A DNA stretch of 64,000 nt from an uncultured Bacteroidia bacterium. GTDB lineage: Bacteria > Bacteroidota > Bacteroidia > Bacteroidales > F082. The notes beneath the pieces were generated by a model. It was not told the DNA's origin, made no database searches, and saw only the letters and a program-made list of their open reading frames with translations. Location: the NCBI GenBank assembly GCA_902786745.1, contig CADADR010000001.1:1-64000 (forward strand), in the 5' to 3' direction. The position numbers and the translations under genes were made by a program. Below, piece after piece: positions 17,282 to 25,878 of the stretch. Positions within the stretch are counted from its first letter, which is position 1. Every line of letters starts with the position of its first letter.

Positions 17282-19315
17282 ATGAAAAAGCACAGAAACA
17301 ACATAGTATACGTCATCCTGTTTTGCCTTCTGATGGTCTTCCTGTTCTCGTTTATGATACAGGAACAGTTCGGGTTGTTTGAATTTCGGAAACTGAGTGG
17401 ATACGAGGAGCCTACCCAAAAGCCGGTCTTCAGTCTAAAGGACTACAAGAACGGCGATTTCCAATATGACTTGGAGCAATATGTCAGCGAAAACCTAGGT
17501 TTTCGGGAGCCCATCATCAGGATGTACAACCAGTATGTCTATGATTTCTATAAGAAAACCTATAACCAAGAAGTAGCGATTGAAAAAGACGGTTGGCTCT
17601 ACCATTCCGATGGCATCAAACAGTATTACGGATGGATGAATGAAAAATTCCACCTTACTGACGAAGAATTCCAGCAGCAATTGGATGCCCAAATCCGAAG
17701 TCTATATAAAACCAATGAAATCCTTAAGGAGTATGGCGTCGGTTTCCAATGCTTTACCCTGCCAACCAAGACCTACATCTTTCCTCAGCATTTGGGCAAC
17801 CATCGTTTTGTGGACACGGCATTTAAGGCAAACGAACACTTCGAAAAGAGCCTCTCCGCTCTCGGTGTGCCCAACATCAACATGAACTCGTGGTTCCAAA
17901 AAGTACAAGACACCCTGCCCTTTACATTGTTCCCACAAAAGGGAAGCCATTGGGCCGCTGGCGCCCCCTTGGCTGTCGACACCATGCTTCGACTGATGGA
18001 AAGCACCAATGGAAAGAAATACCCTGACATTACATTGGGTGAGCCTTATCCAGTTTACGATGTCCCCAACGACGACAAAGACCTCGAATGTCTACTCAAC
18101 TTGTGGCGTCCACAGAAAAACGACCCGGTTTATGAGTATCCCGTCAGCCTAAAATTGGACAACGAGACTCAATTCCCCTCCGTCCTTTTTGTCGGCACCT
18201 CTTTCTATTGGTATATGAAACGTCGGGTACCGTTTGATGCTCTATTCACCTCCAGAGATTTTTATTTCTACTGCTCCCTCTTCTATTCCGAAAAGGAAAC
18301 CGTAGTAACTTCAAACAAGGATCAGGTGGATTTGCTGTGGGAAATACTTACCCACGACAATGTGGTGTACTTCCTCAATGGACCACAGTTATACATGGAT
18401 GGCTTTTTCTTTGCCAGCAGGGCGCTGCGCGCTTTGTGTATCAGCGACAGCAGATACCAGGAAAAACTTCAAGAGGTCGCAGACAGCTTAATGACTGCCA
18501 ACCAAGCCGATGCAACTGAAAGGGAAAAATACCTGTATAAAGCCAAGTTGGCTTTAGAGAAAGACCCTGAACTATTCGAAGAACTGCGTGGCGAGGCTGT
18601 TCCTACGGCCAGAAACCCAAGGATCGAGAAGATATTGGTCGAACGCGACATTCTCAATAACGCTCGCTGGAAGGCTTTGTTGGAAGCCAAGGCAGACAAT
18701 GATTCACTGCCTTTTAAGCCCGTGCTGTCACTTGAGGCAAGCAACATCCTCACTGGTGTTCCCTCGCTGACTGAGAATATGTTCCTAACCTCATATCATT
18801 TCTTTGACGTAGAGGTGAAAACCCTTATCGACAGTTTGCGGCATTCGCCTGTTTATATGGGCTCCATACTCTCCGCGTCAGCCGGCTCGTTTAATGACAA
18901 TGTATTGTTTGAAAGTGCTTGCCAGATCGTTAGACAACGGATAGAACAAGGTGGTTATAACGACAACACATCGGCCATTAGGGCTTTTACCATCCAACAG
19001 TTTTTGACAAGCTTGAACAACAAGACTTCGTTGGATAATATGGCGCAAAAGGCTCAAGATCAGCATAAATCACTGAAACGAGCCATAGAAGATGATGCAC
19101 TTTGGGTTTGGTCTCACCGAGAGAAACCCATAGCGTTCGACGAGGCACAAATCAGTGCTCTCTGGGAACAATACCTCATCGAACATCGCATCAGAAACTA
19201 CCCTGAAAGCGTGAACAGAGTCCGACAAAAGGCCGCCGACAAGGGGAAGCCTTTCCTGTTCGCGTTGATGGACGACGTAATATACAATTACAACCAAGCA
19301 AACAATAATCGATAA
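17282..19315 (+). CDS. Long AlgJ/AlgX-like SGNH protein with three helical motifs (J5)
   Basis: I start it at the ATG at 17282, four bases after J4 stops. An in-frame ATG at 17213 would overlap J4 and put a charged, non-membrane stretch ahead of the signal anchor. The 677-residue protein has a membrane segment, NLGFREPIIRMYNQYVY, QKGSHWA (H223) and VGTSFYWY (S307; Thr replaces Asp before it). The extension of ~330 residues is the longest in the array and holds three copies of the helical motif (near residues 455-485, 570-605 and 640-670), the second with AQKAQDQHKSLKRAIEDDALW. The function of the extension is unknown. Confidence 0.75.
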   Translation: MKKHRNNIVYVILFCLLMVFLFSFMIQEQFGLFEFRKLSGYEEPTQKPVFSLKDYKNGDFQYDLEQYVSENLGFREPIIRMYNQYVYDFYKKTYNQEVAIEKDGWLYHSDGIKQYYGWMNEKFHLTDEEFQQQLDAQIRSLYKTNEILKEYGVGFQCFTLPTKTYIFPQHLGNHRFVDTAFKANEHFEKSLSALGVPNINMNSWFQKVQDTLPFTLFPQKGSHWAAGAPLAVDTMLRLMESTNGKKYPDITLGEPYPVYDVPNDDKDLECLLNLWRPQKNDPVYEYPVSLKLDNETQFPSVLFVGTSFYWYMKRRVPFDALFTSRDFYFYCSLFYSEKETVVTSNKDQVDLLWEILTHDNVVYFLNGPQLYMDGFFFASRALRALCISDSRYQEKLQEVADSLMTANQADATEREKYLYKAKLALEKDPELFEELRGEAVPTARNPRIEKILVERDILNNARWKALLEAKADNDSLPFKPVLSLEASNILTGVPSLTENMFLTSYHFFDVEVKTLIDSLRHSPVYMGSILSASAGSFNDNVLFESACQIVRQRIEQGGYNDNTSAIRAFTIQQFLTSLNNKTSLDNMAQKAQDQHKSLKRAIEDDALWVWSHREKPIAFDEAQISALWEQYLIEHRIRNYPESVNRVRQKAADKGKPFLFALMDDVIYNYNQANNNR

Positions 19316-19326
19316 CACAACTCACC

Positions 19327-20754
19327 ATGGTCTTCAGTAGCAGCATATTCCTCTTTTGGTTCCTGCCCGTCTTCCTCGCGGTGTATTTCATCGTGCCACG
19401 GCGCTTGAAGAACCCTGTCGCGCTGCTGGCCAGCTTGGTGTTCTATGGCTTTGGCTCGCCAAAATTCCTGCTGGTGCTGTTGCTGTCCATCACCATCGAC
19501 TTCTTTTTGGTGCGGCAGATTGACAAGAGCAATGACACAAAACGCAGGAAACTGTTCCTCGTCCTTTCTGTCATCCTCAACATCGGGCTGCTGGCCTATT
19601 TCAAATACGCCAACTTCTTCGTCGACAATTTCAATGCCATCCTTAGCGCTTTCGGCACGCCACCCGTTCGTTGGACCAAAGTGGTGCTGCCCATCGGCAT
19701 CTCGTTCTTCACCTTCCAGAAGATGAGCTACAGCATCGATGTCTATCGCAAGACCTCAGCCCCGCTGAAGAGCATCGCGGATTATGCCCTGTTCATCATG
19801 CTCTTCCCACAACTCATCGCAGGTCCCATCGTGCGCTACAACGAGATTGCCGAACAAATTACCGACCGCAGCGCCAACGAGACCGCCGACAACCGTATCC
19901 TTGGCTTCTACCGCTTCGTCATAGGCTTATCAAAAAAGATGTTGATTGCCAATATCTTGGCTGAATATGTCGATCAAGTCTTTGCCTTGCCCACTGCTGA
20001 AATCGGCCTCTCCACCGCCTGGCTTGGCATTTTGGCCTATACCTTCCAAATCTATTTCGACTTCTCTGGCTACAGCGACATGGCCATCGGCATAGGACGG
20101 ATGATAGGCTTCAAATTCCCCGAAAACTTCAACAACCCCTATATCAGCCAAAGCGTGTCGGAGTTCTGGAAACGCTGGCACATCACCCTCGGCAGCTGGA
20201 TGATGGACTACCTCTACATCCCGCTCGGAGGCAATCGTCGTGGTAAGGGCCGCACCTATCTCAACCTGTGGATTGTGTTCTTCCTCTCAGGCTTGTGGCA
20301 CGGTGCCGCCTGGACCTTCGTAGCTTGGGGTGCCTTCCACGGTATCTTCATCGTCATCGACAAGATGTTTTGGTTGAAGGCAAGCAAACGCATCGGTAAG
20401 ATACCGCGCGTACTCATCACCTTTGTCATCGTGATGATTGGCTGGGTGATGTTCCGCGCCGACACCATAGGCTATGCCGTGCAGTATGTTGGGGCTATGT
20501 TCGGCGCCAATGGCAGCACACCCGCCTTGTTTGTCAACAGCCAATTCGTCTTCACCCTCATCATCGCGGTCTTCTTCGCTTTCTTCGGTCTCACCAAAGT
20601 GGGCGACAAGGCCTTGGACTTCTTCTTCAACCGCAAAGCCTACAACACCGCGCAAGTCGTATGGGTCGGATTACTGATGGTTGTGTTACTCATACTCTCG
20701 GCTTCGTTCATCCTCAAAGGCAGTTTCAACCCCTTCATTTACTTTAGGTTCTGA
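19327..20754 (+). CDS. MBOAT O-acyltransferase, AlgI-like (M4)
   Basis: The 475-residue multi-pass protein has EFWKRWH (H285), YLYIPLGGNRRGKG and GLWHGAAWTFVAWGAFHG (H325). The N-terminus (MVFSSSIFLFWFLP) and C-terminus (SFNPFIYFRF) match the array pattern. Its TGA overlaps the ATG of J6 by one base. Role as for the other MBOATs. Confidence 0.92.
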   Translation: MVFSSSIFLFWFLPVFLAVYFIVPRRLKNPVALLASLVFYGFGSPKFLLVLLLSITIDFFLVRQIDKSNDTKRRKLFLVLSVILNIGLLAYFKYANFFVDNFNAILSAFGTPPVRWTKVVLPIGISFFTFQKMSYSIDVYRKTSAPLKSIADYALFIMLFPQLIAGPIVRYNEIAEQITDRSANETADNRILGFYRFVIGLSKKMLIANILAEYVDQVFALPTAEIGLSTAWLGILAYTFQIYFDFSGYSDMAIGIGRMIGFKFPENFNNPYISQSVSEFWKRWHITLGSWMMDYLYIPLGGNRRGKGRTYLNLWIVFFLSGLWHGAAWTFVAWGAFHGIFIVIDKMFWLKASKRIGKIPRVLITFVIVMIGWVMFRADTIGYAVQYVGAMFGANGSTPALFVNSQFVFTLIIAVFFAFFGLTKVGDKALDFFFNRKAYNTAQVVWVGLLMVVLLILSASFILKGSFNPFIYFRF

Positions 20755-22103
20755 TGAAAACGTTCAAGAAAATATGGTTCGTCATCTTGCTCGCGCTGCT
20801 CTTCCTGCCGATGTTGCAGACGTTTTTCCATTTCGTGAACGAAAAGCCCTTGGATGGCGCCTTCGTAGAAGCGAAAAAGCCTGTCATCACGCCAAAGACC
20901 TTGTTCAACGAGACCGCCCAAGACTCACTGATAACCTGGTGCACCGAGCAGACTGGCTTCCGCAAGCCCATGATCCGTTTGAACAACCAACTGCTCTATT
21001 CCGCCTTTGGCAAAGTGTCGGCCATAGGTCCCGTGAAAGGCAACGATGATTACACTTTCATTGAAGAGTCGTACATCATCAGTTACACAGGCGAGACCTA
21101 TTTGGGAAATGAGGCCATCGAAAAAAACACAAGGCAAATCAAGCTCATCCAAGACATGCTCCGCACCAAGGGCACCACTCTTTTGCCTGTCTTTGTGCTG
21201 GGCAAGGCCTCCTATTACCCCGAACTGATTCCTGAAAAATACATCGTCAAACGCCACGAAACCAACAACTACCAAGAGTATCTGAAAGCCTTTGACGAGC
21301 AAGGTGTAGAGATGATCGACTTCAACCGCTGGTTGTGCGCACAAAAAGGCACCGAAGCGCATCCGATCTACTGCAACCTGAGCGCCCACTGGACCGTCTA
21401 TGCCGCCTCGCTAGCCATGGACTCGCTAGTGCATTACATGGAAAACAAGACGCAGCAGGAACAAGCCCATTTCCATATTGAAGGCTTCGACACCACCTAT
21501 CTGATGAACCAGGACGACGACCTCTATCGTATGATGAACCTGTTGTTGCCTATGAAGCACAACACCATCGACCAACCCAAATTCGGTTTCACCGAAGGCT
21601 ACAAGCCTAGGGTATTGGCCATCTCCGACTCCTACTGGTGGACAGTCTACGCTTGGAATGTCGCCCTCCCGCAAAACCTCTTCAGACCGGGCGACTTCTG
21701 GTTCTACAACAAAACCGTCTATCCCGAGCGCACACCCATACAAAACGTGGAATCTGTCGACTACAAACAGGAAATCGAAGACCAAGAGTTTGTACTCCTG
21801 GTCTGCACCGAAGCAACCAACCACCTATGGCCTTATGGCTTCATCGAACGCTATTTGAGAGGCTACGACAACGTGTTCCGTTACAAAGAGCCCGAACAAT
21901 ACGATGCCGCCGACAGTCTTTACTTCGTCTACCGCAACGCGGAAATCGAAAAGAACATCCAACGCATCAAAGATACACCTGAATGGATGGAGAGCATCAC
22001 CCGACAGGCCGACGAGAAAGGCATTACTATTGAGCAGTCGCTGTGGGACAATGCTGAATACACCTACCGCATGGACATCGAACCCCAAGGCTTTGTGCGA
22101 TGA
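20754..22103 (+). CDS. AlgJ/AlgX-like SGNH protein, divergent (J6)
   Basis: This 449-residue protein has a membrane segment (residues 7-23), the altered motif QTGFRKPMIRLNNQ, NLSAHWT (H212; Ser at the usual Asp position) and ISDSYWW (S293). It is the most divergent SGNH member in the array. One helical motif is present near the C-terminus (WMESITRQADEKGITIEQSL). It is coupled to M4 upstream by a one-base overlap and to J7 by a four-base ATGA overlap. Confidence 0.75.
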   Translation: MKTFKKIWFVILLALLFLPMLQTFFHFVNEKPLDGAFVEAKKPVITPKTLFNETAQDSLITWCTEQTGFRKPMIRLNNQLLYSAFGKVSAIGPVKGNDDYTFIEESYIISYTGETYLGNEAIEKNTRQIKLIQDMLRTKGTTLLPVFVLGKASYYPELIPEKYIVKRHETNNYQEYLKAFDEQGVEMIDFNRWLCAQKGTEAHPIYCNLSAHWTVYAASLAMDSLVHYMENKTQQEQAHFHIEGFDTTYLMNQDDDLYRMMNLLLPMKHNTIDQPKFGFTEGYKPRVLAISDSYWWTVYAWNVALPQNLFRPGDFWFYNKTVYPERTPIQNVESVDYKQEIEDQEFVLLVCTEATNHLWPYGFIERYLRGYDNVFRYKEPEQYDAADSLYFVYRNAEIEKNIQRIKDTPEWMESITRQADEKGITIEQSLWDNAEYTYRMDIEPQGFVR

Positions 22104-23812
22104 AAAAGGGCGATACCATAGTATACAGCATCCTTTTCGGCATCTTGATGGTGTTTTTGTTCGCATTTATGGCACAAAAACATTTTCATCTATTCAAGAT
22201 GAAGCCCTTGGCAGGTTTCATCAAGAACACCGAAGTGCCAGAACTGACCATGGATAGCTACCGTTCGGGGGAATATCAAGCCAAGCTTGAGAGTCGTCTC
22301 AGCGAGACCTTCGGTTTTCGCGAACCCGTCATCAGAGCCTATAACCAATATCTATGGTGGTGCTATCGCAAGACCTACTGCCATTTCATCGCCCCAGGTA
22401 AAGAAGGCTATTTGTTCTACACAGAAGCTGTTGATGACTATTATGGCCTTGAGTCCATTAAGATGTATCGTAACTACGACCGGGCGAGGGAATGGGCAAG
22501 GAAAAACGTGCTGATGATGGACAAGCTCAGACATGTCTTGAAAGACTACGGCGTTGAGTTCCTCTGCTTTATGGGTCCCAACAAAACCCAACTCTATCCC
22601 GAATACTTACCTTATCACGAACCTGCACCTACCGACGCCATCAACACGGCCGACTATTACGACTCGCTGATGAACGTCATCGGTTTCCCCCACATCGAGA
22701 TGACACGATGGTATAAGGCGATGAAAGACACTTGCTCTTTCCAGTTGATTCCCAAGCGCGACACCCATTGGCGCTATGCTGCCGCCTATGGTTTCGACAG
22801 CCTCTTCTGCTATATGGACCGCCTCAACGATTTCGGCATTCCCGACATCCATGTCAATGGCATGATTAAGCTCGACACCAACTATCGCGAAAGCGATGAA
22901 AAAAACCTCAACCTCATCTTCCCCATCCCTAACGACGCCCCAAAATATTGGCCCGATGTCACCGTCGACAACGGTGAAGGCTGCCATAAACCCAAAGTGT
23001 TGTTTGTTGGAGATTCCTTCATCTGGGATTTGGAGACTTACCTGCCCTGGAAGGAAATCATGGACGATGTGGAGATTTGGTTCTACAACGAATCAGCGTT
23101 TGTGGGCTTTGAGAAAGAGTACCATCCCGTTACTGAAATCAACCGCCTGCGGTCCATCCTCAGCGCCGACTATGTGGTTTGGTATTCCACAGGCAGCCAG
23201 TGGTGCCGTTGCTCCTACGACTTTGTAGAAGACGCCCTCCTGCGCCTCTGCGTGACCGACAGCCTCTTCGACGCCCAAATCCCATGGGTGATGGACAGCC
23301 TGCGCAGCGACAGCAGCTTTAACAAGACCCATTACCAATGGCGCCATTTGGAGCACCGCGAAGACAGCTTGAGAAAATACGCCATCAAAGCGCTGAGAGA
23401 CAACCCCTTGTTAATCCCAGGCCTCGACGGCCCCGACATGCCTGTCATCCGTAATACGGAAGCCATTGCCTTGGCGCTGCAAGGCAATGCCATCGCTAAC
23501 GACAAAGAGTGGCGACAAGCCATTAAGATGGCTGCTTCGAAGTCCCAGCGCAGCTTCGACGAAATGCTTGACGAAGAAGCACATAACGTGCTCGCCGGAC
23601 GCAGCCTATTACGAGACAGCATCATGATCGACACCGCCTCGGTAATTCAGTTTGAAGTTGAAAAACTCATGAAGCTGTGGAGAAACGATGCCGAAAGCAT
23701 AAAGTACATAGAAAACAAAGCTCAAGAACGAGGCTTATCTTTTGAAGAAATGCTGGAAGCCGATGCCCGCTGGGTCGTCAACGAACGCCTGAAAAACGGG
23801 GAATTGTTCTGA
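22100..23812 (+). CDS. AlgJ/AlgX-like SGNH protein with canonical Asp-x-His (J7)
   Basis: It has 570 residues: membrane segment, TFGFREPVIRAYNQYLW, KRDTHWR (D221, H223) and VGDSFIWD (S306). It is the only array member with the full Asp/His/Ser set expected of AlgJ/AlgX, so it is the best candidate for a fully active transferase. The C-terminal extension resembles that of J2 and holds two helical motifs, the last with IENKAQERGLSFEEMLEADA. Its TGA abuts the TGA of the GH16-like gene on the other strand (TGATCA at 23810-23815). Confidence 0.8.
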   Translation: MKKGDTIVYSILFGILMVFLFAFMAQKHFHLFKMKPLAGFIKNTEVPELTMDSYRSGEYQAKLESRLSETFGFREPVIRAYNQYLWWCYRKTYCHFIAPGKEGYLFYTEAVDDYYGLESIKMYRNYDRAREWARKNVLMMDKLRHVLKDYGVEFLCFMGPNKTQLYPEYLPYHEPAPTDAINTADYYDSLMNVIGFPHIEMTRWYKAMKDTCSFQLIPKRDTHWRYAAAYGFDSLFCYMDRLNDFGIPDIHVNGMIKLDTNYRESDEKNLNLIFPIPNDAPKYWPDVTVDNGEGCHKPKVLFVGDSFIWDLETYLPWKEIMDDVEIWFYNESAFVGFEKEYHPVTEINRLRSILSADYVVWYSTGSQWCRCSYDFVEDALLRLCVTDSLFDAQIPWVMDSLRSDSSFNKTHYQWRHLEHREDSLRKYAIKALRDNPLLIPGLDGPDMPVIRNTEAIALALQGNAIANDKEWRQAIKMAASKSQRSFDEMLDEEAHNVLAGRSLLRDSIMIDTASVIQFEVEKLMKLWRNDAESIKYIENKAQERGLSFEEMLEADARWVVNERLKNGELF

Positions 23813-25783
23813 TCACTCTACAACTATCTCATAAACCCTACCTTCAATATCACTCTTATTGTAAGGGATCAGTCCCTGTTCCCATACGATGGGCGGCCAC
23901 CACTCGCTGTAATGGTATTCCTGCGTGACGATGGCTTTCATCTGGTTGTTGGGAATCGAAGTGAACTCGCTGTTCATGTAGCCCATCACCCGCATCTTGT
24001 CGGGGCTGGGGCCAAGACGCCAGATGATTTCCGTAGGCTTCCACTCGATTTCGTAGTAGTAATACGGCTCCTTGAAGGCTTTGTTGCTCATCGGTGCGCG
24101 CTCGGTGAGAGCCTTGTAGAGTTTGTACCAGCGTAAGGTCTCAAACTTATGCTCTTGGTCGTAGGGAATGGAGTCGATGCCCCATGAGAAGTATTTGGGC
24201 GAAGGCACAGCCAAGTCCCAATTGGTGCAGCAATACATCACGTCGTCGTTCAGGGTCTCGTCTTGCACCACACAGATGCTGTCGGCACGCTTGCCATAAT
24301 AGTTCTTCGGCCAGAAACGTGAAGCCTTCACAATTTCGATATCGATCTCAGAATAATGGTAGTCGGGACGACGCACAGGGCTCTCCGAGTCGTCGTTCTT
24401 GTCCACATAGCCGCCTTCTGCCTCATCGTGACGACGGTTATTCCATGCATGGTTATCACTATAAATCAACCAAAAGGCATAGGTCAAGCCATTCCAGATG
24501 TTCTCGTCGTTGAGCATCACGGGGAATTTAATCTTGCCACGGAACTTGCCATAAGTGAAACCCACTCGGGTGCGGATGCCTGTCGACTCCTTATGCAGAT
24601 TGCTCAAGTCATCGTTGCCCGGGTTGATGAGGGAAATATAACTGCCATCATCAGCAAGCCGCACCGTCTGGCACGGCGTTTCACTCGTCACAGGCCAGTT
24701 CATCTGCAATTCGGTGCTGTCGAAACGGCCACGGTTGGCTTCATAATCCGCTCTCGTATAAGGATTCTCGCCCACAACATCCTGAATCACAGGAATGTTT
24801 CGCAACGAGTATTGCCGACTCACCGCGCTGAAGAACTGCTCATAGAGGGCGGTACGATACAACGCATCGTCGGTGCCGCAATGACAGCTGGTGGTATCCA
24901 ACTGATAGTCCTTTTTACTCACTTTTGATTCGTCAACAAAAACGCCTTTGTCGACGGCAATCACGGCGCGGGTCTTCAATTTGCGCTTCGAGTGGATGAC
25001 CTTGATGTTTTTCGACTTGTGTGTCTCAAACCAACCATAGGGATTCACAAACTGCCCGTTTTCGTCGGTTTGACCTATATATTGCACATACTCAGGGATT
25101 TCGTTCAGACCTTCTTCCTTGCAAAGCACGAGGATGAAACTGTATTCACCCACACGTGGGTTACGTTTCCATCGGTGATTCACCTCGCCTTGGTTTTTCT
25201 TATCGTTGATGACCCAAAGGGCATCTTTATACAACTGGTCTTCAACACTGCATCCATTCTTTTCGGCTTTCTCGACGACAGAATTATACCATTCGGGCAC
25301 GTTATGGATGGAGTTGATGACCGATTGAATATGCTCAGGGCTATAGCTGTTCTCGGTAAGGTTAGCACCATAGTATTTCTTTTCGTCGCGCGGGTTACCA
25401 ACGATTCTGAAAGCATCGCGCGTGCGATGATGCTCGATGGGCTTGAAGCCGATCGTCACGTCCTCCCAACTGCCGTAGAAATTCTCGTTGGCCAAGGCTG
25501 AAGTGTCAGGAAACTTATAACTCTCGTTCTGGTAATAAATCTTGTAGTATTTGTACTTTCTCGACAGGGTAAAAAAGCGAAATTTGAACATCCCGGATCC
25601 GTCTTTGGTTTGCGCAACCGAAGGCAAGGTGATGCCTTCAAGCACAGCATTGTCCATATCCATGTCCATGGTGACCCGACGACTGCAACCGAAATTCGAC
25701 ATTGGCTTGAAATAATTGGTTTTCAACAAAATCAAACCTAAGAGAAGTAAGAGCCACCAGTATTTCTTTTTGCTTTTATCCAT
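23813..25783 (-). CDS. Membrane-anchored GH16-like glycoside hydrolase with the array helical motif
   Basis: This 656-residue protein has one N-terminal membrane anchor (residues 9-21). The C-terminal third shows the GH16 concanavalin-like pattern: a GKFRGKIKFPVML strand, LTYAFWLIYSDNHAWNN, then the catalytic signature EIDIE (E479, D481, E483), followed by YYYYEIEWKPTEIIWRLGP as in GH16 enzymes. The N-terminal half is not recognised, but residues 152-196 contain the same helical motif as the SGNH proteins (WYNSVVEKAEKNGCSVEDQL, then DALW). GH16 enzymes cut beta-glucans, galactans or related glycans; here a periplasmic or surface glycan processed together with the acyltransferases is inferred. 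It has its own promoter. Confidence 0.7.
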   Translation of the reverse strand: MDKSKKKYWWLLLLLGLILLKTNYFKPMSNFGCSRRVTMDMDMDNAVLEGITLPSVAQTKDGSGMFKFRFFTLSRKYKYYKIYYQNESYKFPDTSALANENFYGSWEDVTIGFKPIEHHRTRDAFRIVGNPRDEKKYYGANLTENSYSPEHIQSVINSIHNVPEWYNSVVEKAEKNGCSVEDQLYKDALWVINDKKNQGEVNHRWKRNPRVGEYSFILVLCKEEGLNEIPEYVQYIGQTDENGQFVNPYGWFETHKSKNIKVIHSKRKLKTRAVIAVDKGVFVDESKVSKKDYQLDTTSCHCGTDDALYRTALYEQFFSAVSRQYSLRNIPVIQDVVGENPYTRADYEANRGRFDSTELQMNWPVTSETPCQTVRLADDGSYISLINPGNDDLSNLHKESTGIRTRVGFTYGKFRGKIKFPVMLNDENIWNGLTYAFWLIYSDNHAWNNRRHDEAEGGYVDKNDDSESPVRRPDYHYSEIDIEIVKASRFWPKNYYGKRADSICVVQDETLNDDVMYCCTNWDLAVPSPKYFSWGIDSIPYDQEHKFETLRWYKLYKALTERAPMSNKAFKEPYYYYEIEWKPTEIIWRLGPSPDKMRVMGYMNSEFTSIPNNQMKAIVTQEYHYSEWWPPIVWEQGLIPYNKSDIEGRVYEIVVE

Positions 25784-25805
25784 AGTAGAATCTATTTTTG
25801 GTCGA

Positions 25806-25813
25806 CAAAATTA
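25806..25813 (-). promoter_or_regulatory. -7 box of the GH16-like gene
   Basis: TAATTTTG on the minus strand, 22 bases ahead of the ATG at 25783. Confidence 0.6.
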
Positions 25814-25878
25814 AAAACAATCCATTTTATGCGGAAATAATTATGGAAAAGTAATCGTTTTTCCACATAAAAAACATG

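Noticed and set aside
7233..23812. Alginate biosynthesis cluster
   Set aside because: No alg8/alg44 synthase, epimerase, lyase or mannuronate supply genes are present; only the acylation parts resemble alginate systems.
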